DNA from: CAZAYP01 sp964489425 [NCBI: uncultured Verrucomicrobiota bacterium]
GTDB taxonomy: Bacteria; Verrucomicrobiota; Kiritimatiellia; RZYC01
Reading direction: 5' to 3'
NCBI GenBank assembly: GCA_964489425.1
Contig: CAZAYP010000075.1
Location: 1-23,735 of the forward strand
Length of the DNA: 23,735 nt
Shown here: positions 19,294-23,735 of the stretch, piece by piece
How the letters are laid out: every line of letters begins with the position of its first letter
How positions within the stretch are numbered: position 1 is the first letter of the stretch
Program-made: the position numbers and the translations under genes
The notes under the pieces: model-generated
Seen by the model: only the letters and a program-made list of their open reading frames with translations
Told to the model about the DNA's origin: nothing
Databases searched by the model: none

Positions 19294-19640
19294 TAGAGCC
19301 TGTCCCAAAGCAGCCCCTTTTTAGAGATGCGGGCGGGACCCTTGATAGCCGCCGGTCAGGCGGATTTGCATTGTTCAGCCGCCTCCATGGCGAGGCGCGC
19401 CACCCCCCACAGATTGTGCGTCAGCACGGCCCACCAGATGGCGCGGTGCCGATGCGCATAACCCTTGCGGCGTAGTTGGCCCTGCAAGAAAACATTGAAA
19501 TCGAGATCGACACCTTGCGCAAGGCTTTCCGTGAAGCCCGCAAAGATTCCGAAAGAATCCCCGCCCAGTTCAAGCCCCTCATCGCCATGCCTGTTTTCCC
19601 GGCCAAGCTCGTTACCCTGGTCAAAAAGGCGGTTGCATGA
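19294..19640 (-). mobile_element. Decayed insertion-sequence end
   Basis: The stretch between asnB and flgB carries an IS-end-like sequence TAGAGCCTGTCCCAAAG (19294-19310) and, 46 nt inside it, the stop of a transposase-like reading frame on the minus strand. The rest of the transposase and the opposite terminal repeat are missing, and no target duplication was found. The right boundary is approximate; it is placed at an in-frame stop, but the true junction could be near 19485. Confidence 0.5.
19356..19640 (-). pseudogene. Transposase C-terminal remnant
   Basis: On the minus strand a frame open for about 94 codons ends with QGQLRRKGYAHRHRAIWW, continues AVLTHNLWGVARLAMEAAEQ and stops at 19356. 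The basic stretch followed by a helical HNL segment close to the end is typical of the C-termini of several DDE transposases; the IS family cannot be named. No start codon or catalytic residues are present, so it is a fragment. The plus strand of 19476-19640 also reads as a plausible peptide (LQENIEIEIDTLRKAFREAR and onward). Which strand was once coding in that part is unresolved. Confidence 0.45.
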
Positions 19641-19738
19641 TCAAAATCCAACCGAATTTTGCGGCAATAGGAATAATATGTTCCCGCCAAGACATAACAT
19701 GCTGTATTCAAGCGAGATGCGACGGTGGCTGTCCGTTG

Positions 19739-19755
19739 TGGCATCCGGCCTGCTA
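19739..19755 (+). promoter_or_regulatory. Sigma-54 (-24/-12) promoter for the flgB operon
   Basis: TGGCATCCGGCCTGCTA has GG (19740-19741) and GC (19752-19753) exactly 10 nt apart, matching the RpoN consensus and differing from the element before flgL at only a few spacer and edge positions. Transcription would begin near 19765, giving a short leader before the ribosome binding site GAGGT (19769-19773) and the flgB ATG at 19781. Confidence 0.65.
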
Positions 19756-19780
19756 AGGTGGGTGGCACGAGGTAAGACTT

Positions 19781-20134
19781 ATGAATGAGACCATGGCAAT
19801 CTTGGGCAAGATGATGGATTTTGCGGCGGTGCGGCACCAGGTGCTGGCCAACAACCTGGCCAATGTCAACACGCCAACGTACAAGCGCTGCGACGTGGAG
19901 TTCCATAAGCAGTTGGCCTCGGCCATCGAAAGCGGCGGGGTGGACCGCATCCAGCAGACCGCGGCGGAGATCGTCGAGGACGATGTCACGCTGCCGCGGC
20001 CGGACGGCAACAATGTCTCCCTCGAACGCGAGATGGGCGAGATCAGCATGAACGCCATGCTGTTCGATTTTTCGTCCAAGGTGTTGAATCGCAAGTTTTC
20101 CTCGTTACAAAAAGCCATGTCGGGGCCGTCGTAA
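19781..20134 (+). CDS. flgB: Flagellar basal-body proximal rod protein FlgB
   Basis: FlgB forms part of the proximal rod joining the MS ring to the distal rod. The 117-residue length is normal or slightly short. The hallmark N-terminal rod motif VLANNLANVNTPTYKRCDVEF is present, and the C-terminal helix (residues about 88-112) completes the coiled-coil pair. GAGGT at 19769-19773 sits 7 nt before the ATG. It is the first gene of a flgB-flgC-fliE-fliF-fliG(-fliH) operon, preceded by a sigma-54 promoter and, further up, an IS remnant. There is a 22-nt gap to flgC. Confidence 0.95.
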   Translation: MNETMAILGKMMDFAAVRHQVLANNLANVNTPTYKRCDVEFHKQLASAIESGGVDRIQQTAAEIVEDDVTLPRPDGNNVSLEREMGEISMNAMLFDFSSKVLNRKFSSLQKAMSGPS

Positions 20135-20156
20135 CCGCGGCCGCAAGGAGGTAGCT

Positions 20157-20591
20157 ATGGCGGAGATTACATTAGCGCCGGGATTAGGGATCAGCTCCAC
20201 GGGCCTGGACGCCGAAAGCCGGTGGATGGAAGTGATTGCCAACAACATCGCCAACGCCCAGGCGCGCAACGCCGACGGCACGCCGTACCAGCGCAAGGAG
20301 GCCCTGTTCGCCGAGCGCCTGGCCGGCGAGATGCAGTCCTGGGAACCGGCCTCGAACCTGCAGGGCGTGGAGATCAGCGAAATCGTCACGGACAAGTCCG
20401 ACCCGATCATGATCTACCGGCCCAACGACCCGTTCGCCAACAAGGAAGGGTTCGTGGCCATGCCCAACATCAACATCGCCGAGGAGATGGTGGACATGAT
20501 GAGCGCGTCGCACTCGTACCAGGCCAACCTGGCGGCCGCGCGCACGGCCAAGCAGATGGTCAGCCAGTCCCTGGAAATGCTGAAAGACTGA
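20157..20591 (+). CDS. flgC: Flagellar basal-body rod protein FlgC
   Basis: FlgC is a proximal rod subunit exported by the flagellar type III system. The 144-residue protein shows the rod-family N-terminus LGISSTGLDAESRWMEVIAN followed by NIANAQ, and the C-terminal segment NINIAEEMVDMMSASHSYQA characteristic of FlgC/FlgG-type proteins. A strong ribosome binding site AAGGAGGT (20145-20152) lies 4 nt before the ATG. It sits in canonical order between flgB and fliE; fliE starts 21 nt after its stop. Confidence 0.96.
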   Translation: MAEITLAPGLGISSTGLDAESRWMEVIANNIANAQARNADGTPYQRKEALFAERLAGEMQSWEPASNLQGVEISEIVTDKSDPIMIYRPNDPFANKEGFVAMPNINIAEEMVDMMSASHSYQANLAAARTAKQMVSQSLEMLKD

Positions 20592-20612
20592 TTTTAAGGA
20601 AAGGGAACCCTC

Positions 20613-20933
20613 ATGCTGGCGCCCATATCGTACGAAGCCCTGAAGGTCGGATCTTCCCAGCTCGAGCTGGCCCCGACCCTGAAACCCGTGGCGCTGAGCA
20701 AGTCCGAGGAAGGGCTGACCTTCAAGCAGTTGCTGGGCGGCATGGTCGAGCAGGTGGACACCTTGCAGAAGACCGCGGACACGTCGATCAAGGAGCTGGC
20801 CATGGGCAAGCGCTCGGATGTGCACAACATTGCCATCCAGATGGACGAGGCCGGCGTGGCGTTCGACCTGATGATGCAGATCCGCAACAAGCTGGTGGAC
20901 GCGTACAAGGAAATCAGTCGCATCCAGTCTTAA
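20613..20933 (+). CDS. fliE: Flagellar hook-basal body complex protein FliE
   Basis: FliE is the adapter between the MS ring (FliF) and the rod and is needed early for export. The protein has 106 residues, the usual size. The conserved C-terminal half is clear: TFKQLLGGMVEQVDTLQK, then the helix HNIAIQMDEAGVAFDLMMQI and RNKLVDAYKEI(S)RIQ, the standard FliE ending. A purine-rich stretch AAGGAAAGGG precedes the ATG. Its position between flgC and fliF is canonical, 17 nt before fliF. Confidence 0.95.
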   Translation: MLAPISYEALKVGSSQLELAPTLKPVALSKSEEGLTFKQLLGGMVEQVDTLQKTADTSIKELAMGKRSDVHNIAIQMDEAGVAFDLMMQIRNKLVDAYKEISRIQS

Positions 20934-20950
20934 CCGAGAGGTAACCCGCC

Positions 20951-22543
20951 ATGCCCAATGCCCTTCCCGCCCTGACCAAGCACCTCCAGGAAATCTGGCG
21001 TCACTTTGGCCGTGTCCAGAAACTCAACACCCTTGTCGGCCTGCTGATTGCCGTGGGGGTGGTCGTGGGCCTGCTGTTCTGGAGCGCCAAGCCCGACTAC
21101 CGCCTGCTGTATTCCGGGCTCTCGCTCAAGGACGCCGCCGCGATCCGCGAACGGCTGGACGATGAAAAAATCCCGCTCCAGCTCCAGGAAGGCGGCCGGG
21201 CCGTCCACGTCAAGGCCGAGGACCTGTACCGCGCCCGCCTGCTGCTGGCCGCCTCCGGCCTGCCCGAGGACAAGAGCGCCGGGTTCGAGATGTTCGAGTC
21301 GCCCAAGTTCGGGCTGACGGATTTCGCCCAGCGGGTCAATTACCAGCGCGCGCTGCAGGGCGAGCTGGAGCGCACGATCATGGCCATGGACGGGATCAAA
21401 TCCGCGCGCATCATGCTGGTGCTGCCCAAGGAGCGCCTGCTGGCCACGGAGGAGGAGAAACAGTCGCGCGCCTCGATCCTGCTGACGCTGCAGGCGGGCC
21501 GGACGCTGGAGGCCGGCCAGATCCAGAGCATCGTCCAACTCGTCAGCGGTTCGGTGCAGAACCTGGACCCCTCGTCCATCACCGTGACCGACCAGAACGG
21601 CCGGCTGCTCAACCGCGGCGGCGGCGAGTCGGACGAGCCGTACGAGCTGACCGACAGCCAGCTGGCGGTCAAGGAAAAGACCGAGAAGATGCTGACCCGC
21701 AAGGCCCAGGACATGCTCGATACGGCGCTGGGGCTGGGCAAATCGCTGGTGAAAGTCAACGTGCATTTGAATTTTGACAAAGTGGAAAAGCGCAGCGAAA
21801 ATTACAACAAGACCGGCCGCGTGGCGCAGTCGGAGCAGATCGAGTCCGAGAGCTCCTCGTCGCCGGCGGGCAGCCGGGGCAAGGTGGCGGGCGTGGTGGC
21901 CAACATCCCGGTGCGCAACCCCGGCAGCGGCGCCGCGGAACAGGGCATGAGCACCATGAAGAAGGAAAACATCAAGAGCGATTACCTGGTGCCTAACGAG
22001 GTCGCGCACGTGATCGAGCGCGGCGGGCGGCTGGTGAACCTCTCGGTGTCCGTGGCCGTGGCGCAGGGCGAGGCGCCGCGCGCGGCCGAGGACCTGAAAA
22101 AGATTTCCGACATGGTCAAGGGCGCGGTCGGGTTCACGGACGACAGCCTGCGCAAGGACTCGATCGACGTGGTGGAGATGCCGTTCGCCACCCTGGCCCG
22201 GGAAGCGCCGGGCCCGTGGTACACCCGGTTCCCGTTCGGGCTGGATTCGATCGGCCAGTGGGGCATCGCGATCATCGTGTTGCTGGTGGCGTTCATGGTC
22301 ATGCGCAGCGTCATGTCCGGGCTGGGCATCCGCCGCGCCGAGGCCGGCGTGCCGGTCCAGGAGCTGATGGAGCAGTCCGAGGCGGAATCCGCCGCGGCCG
22401 CGGAGAAGGCCCTGCCCGCCGAGGAGGAAGGCGAGACGCCGATCAGCATAACCCAGCGGCAACTGGAGGAAATCGCGCACATTGCGAAGGACAACCCCAA
22501 GATTGTCGCGGCGTGGATCACCGGAGTCACCAACGTAACCTGA
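20951..22543 (+). CDS. fliF: Flagellar MS-ring protein FliF
   Basis: FliF builds the MS ring in the inner membrane, the base on which switch, export gate and rod assemble. The 530-residue protein has two membrane helices, at about 27-45 (LNTLVGLLIAVGVVVGLLFW) and about 436-457 (WGIAIIVLLVAFMVMRSVM). Between them lie the YscJ/FliF domain (YRLLYSGLSLKDAAAIRERL onward) and the FliF-specific ring-building region with ANIPVRNPGSG. The cytoplasmic C-terminus QRQLEEIAHIAKDNPKIVAA is the FliG-binding helix pair. GAGAGGTAAC just upstream gives a ribosome binding site. It is followed by fliG after 37 nt. All expected parts are present. Confidence 0.97.
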   Translation: MPNALPALTKHLQEIWRHFGRVQKLNTLVGLLIAVGVVVGLLFWSAKPDYRLLYSGLSLKDAAAIRERLDDEKIPLQLQEGGRAVHVKAEDLYRARLLLAASGLPEDKSAGFEMFESPKFGLTDFAQRVNYQRALQGELERTIMAMDGIKSARIMLVLPKERLLATEEEKQSRASILLTLQAGRTLEAGQIQSIVQLVSGSVQNLDPSSITVTDQNGRLLNRGGGESDEPYELTDSQLAVKEKTEKMLTRKAQDMLDTALGLGKSLVKVNVHLNFDKVEKRSENYNKTGRVAQSEQIESESSSSPAGSRGKVAGVVANIPVRNPGSGAAEQGMSTMKKENIKSDYLVPNEVAHVIERGGRLVNLSVSVAVAQGEAPRAAEDLKKISDMVKGAVGFTDDSLRKDSIDVVEMPFATLAREAPGPWYTRFPFGLDSIGQWGIAIIVLLVAFMVMRSVMSGLGIRRAEAGVPVQELMEQSEAESAAAAEKALPAEEEGETPISITQRQLEEIAHIAKDNPKIVAAWITGVTNVT

Positions 22544-22580
22544 GGCGGCCCCGGCGCCCCGCAAACCAAGGACAGCAACC

Positions 22581-23597
22581 ATGGAACATCCCCCGGTCGT
22601 AACCCGCAAGATGCTCAGCTCCTCCGAGAAGGTGGCGGTGCTGCTGGCCAGCCTCGACTCCGAAACCTCGGCCAGCATCCTGAAGCAGCTGGAGCCCAAG
22701 ACCATGCTCAAGATCGCCGACGCCATGCGCCGCCTCGGCGTGGTGCCCGGCCACGTGCGCGACCGCGCCATTGCCGACTGCTACCAGGGCATCCAGGAGA
22801 TCGGCACCGCCATCCAGGGCGACGACAACACGGTCAACGAGCTGCTCAAGAAGGCCGTGGGCGAGCGCGAGGCCGCCCTGCTGCTGGACGAGAACCGCGA
22901 GGATCGCCGCGCGGCGTTCGCCGGCCTCTCGGCCATGAGCGCCGACCAGTTGATCGGCATCCTCAACCGCGAGCAGCCGGGCGTGGTGGCCCTGGTGCTG
23001 CGCTACGCGCCGCCCAACCTGGCCGCGGACGTGATCCGCGCGCTGCCCGACGAAGTGCGCCGCAAGGTGATCGTGTTCATGTGCACCGCCGCGGCGCCGG
23101 CGGAAGACATCGTCAAGGTCGTGGAGCAGCTGCTCAGTACCAAGATCACCGCCTACAAGAAAACCAAGACCATCATGGATGTGGACAACGTGGCCCTGGT
23201 CACGGGCATCATCCAGAACCTGCCGCACTCCATGGAGGAGGACCTGCTCAGCGCCATCCAGGAGAAGTCCGACACCCTGGCCACGGAAATCCGCGACCGC
23301 CTGTTCACCTTCGATGACCTGATCGGCGTGGGCTCCCAGGGCCTGCGGCGGCTGATGCAGGAGATCGACATGTCCAGCCTCGGCATCGCCCTGCGCACCG
23401 CCAAGAGCGAGCTGCGCGAAATGTTCTTTGCCAACATGTCCAAGCGCGCCGCCGAAACCCTGCGCGAGGAAATGTCCTTCTCGCAGAAGATGCGCGTGTC
23501 CGAGGTGGAAGCCAAGCAGCGCGAGATCGTCAACGTCGTGCGGCAACTGATCTCCGACGGCGAGATCTCCTACGGGGTAGGGGACGAGTATGTCTAG
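22581..23597 (+). CDS. fliG: Flagellar motor switch protein FliG (divergent)
   Basis: FliG is the rotor protein that binds FliF, forms the switch with FliM/FliN and interacts with stator MotA/PomA. At 338 residues it has the normal length and all three domains: an N-terminal FliF-binding domain (SSSEKVAVLLASLDSETSAS), a middle domain, and a C-terminal torque domain ending MSKRAAETLREEMSF and VNVVRQLISDGEI. Two signatures deviate. The middle-domain EHPQ motif reads EQPG (131-134). The torque-helix segment usually close to LDDR(S/A)IQ reads VGSQGLR (250-256), so both aspartates and the following Arg are replaced. The upstream IRDRLFTFDDL is kept. The reading frame is intact, so the changes look evolved rather than decayed. 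Its stop overlaps the next gene by 8 nt. Confidence 0.94.
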   Translation: MEHPPVVTRKMLSSSEKVAVLLASLDSETSASILKQLEPKTMLKIADAMRRLGVVPGHVRDRAIADCYQGIQEIGTAIQGDDNTVNELLKKAVGEREAALLLDENREDRRAAFAGLSAMSADQLIGILNREQPGVVALVLRYAPPNLAADVIRALPDEVRRKVIVFMCTAAAPAEDIVKVVEQLLSTKITAYKKTKTIMDVDNVALVTGIIQNLPHSMEEDLLSAIQEKSDTLATEIRDRLFTFDDLIGVGSQGLRRLMQEIDMSSLGIALRTAKSELREMFFANMSKRAAETLREEMSFSQKMRVSEVEAKQREIVNVVRQLISDGEISYGVGDEYV

Positions 23598-23735
23598 GAC
23601 GCTCATCATCCCGCGGGCCGTGGTGGGCCTGGCGCTGACCGAGTCCATGCGGTCGCGGGCGATCCTGCGCTGCACGGAGAGCGCCGCGCCGGCGCCGGCC
23701 GCGCCCCGGGCGGCCCCGCCGCCGGCCGCGCCCAA
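23590..23735 (+). CDS. Probable flagellar assembly protein FliH (partial, cut by window edge)
   Basis: An ATG at 23590 overlaps the fliG stop by 8 nt and opens a frame to the window end (48 codons visible). The start MSRTLIIPRAVVGLALTESM is followed by an Ala/Pro-rich stretch, as is common before the coiled-coil region of FliH, the regulator of the export ATPase FliI. Purine-rich AGGGGAC lies just upstream. The assignment rests mainly on gene order (fliF-fliG-fliH); the conserved part of FliH is outside the window. Confidence 0.5.
   Translation, partial: MSRTLIIPRAVVGLALTESMRSRAILRCTESAAPAPAAPRAAPPPAAP

Noticed and set aside
19763-19768. TGGCAC just before flgB as a second sigma-54 -24 box
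   Set aside because: No GC occurs 10 nt after the GG, and the box overlaps the presumed leader and ribosome binding site; the site at 19739 fits much better.

Overview
This window is GC-rich, protein-dense DNA from a flagellated, chemotactic bacterium. It holds parts of two motility operons, with a gyrA operon and a cell-surface polysaccharide/glycosylation region between them. No rRNA, tRNA or CRISPR array was seen. The organism cannot be named from this sequence. It is probably Gram-negative-type. A GyrA N-terminus reading LKPGNRRIL instead of the usual LKPVHRRVL loosely suggests the Verrucomicrobiota/Kiritimatiellota side of the PVC group, but this rests on memory, not on a search.

Layout. 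(1) 1-5012, plus strand: a compact chemotaxis operon with the C-terminal part of CheA, a stand-alone NarL-type receiver, CheD, an HDOD protein, CheY, a CheX-like phosphatase and CheB. Genes are nearly all within 20 nt of each other or overlap. (2) 5125-6300, plus: flgL (hook-filament junction), behind a good sigma-54 promoter match. (3) 11143-6291, minus: gyrA, a Dps/bacterioferritin-like protein, a UDP-galactopyranose-mutase-like flavoprotein and a VanZ-family protein, apparently one transcription unit from a sigma-70-type promoter. It converges on and overlaps the end of flgL. (4) 14618-11285, minus: a GtrB/DPM1-like polyprenyl glycosyltransferase, a class I methyltransferase and a polytopic GT-C-like membrane protein, coupled by two ATGA overlaps. 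(5) A roughly 500-nt divergent control region (14619-15121). (6) 15122-19272, plus: a small unrecognised protein, a Trm112-domain methyltransferase, a family 2 glycosyltransferase and an AsnB-type amidotransferase, behind a promoter with a perfect TATAAT. (7) 19273-19780: a decayed insertion-sequence end with a transposase tail, then a second sigma-54 promoter. (8) 19781-23735, plus: flgB, flgC, fliE, fliF, fliG and the start of a probable fliH, cut by the window edge.

How the parts work together. CheA phosphorylates CheY and CheB. CheB and CheD adjust receptor modification, and the CheX-like protein probably removes phosphate from CheY. The flg/fli genes build the MS ring, rod, switch rotor and hook-filament junction. 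The two sigma-54 sites (TGGCAT-N5-CTGCT, GG-N10-GC) suggest co-regulation of flgL and the flgB operon by RpoN and a flagellar enhancer-binding protein. The surface-glycan genes between them could make O-antigen/exopolysaccharide or modify flagellin; the sequence does not decide which.

Most interesting points: the shared sigma-54 promoters; a FliG that departs from family signatures in both the EHPQ motif and the torque-helix DDR segment; a FlgL with an inserted adhesin/phage-tail-like module; and a GyrA with isoleucine at the Ser83-equivalent quinolone position.
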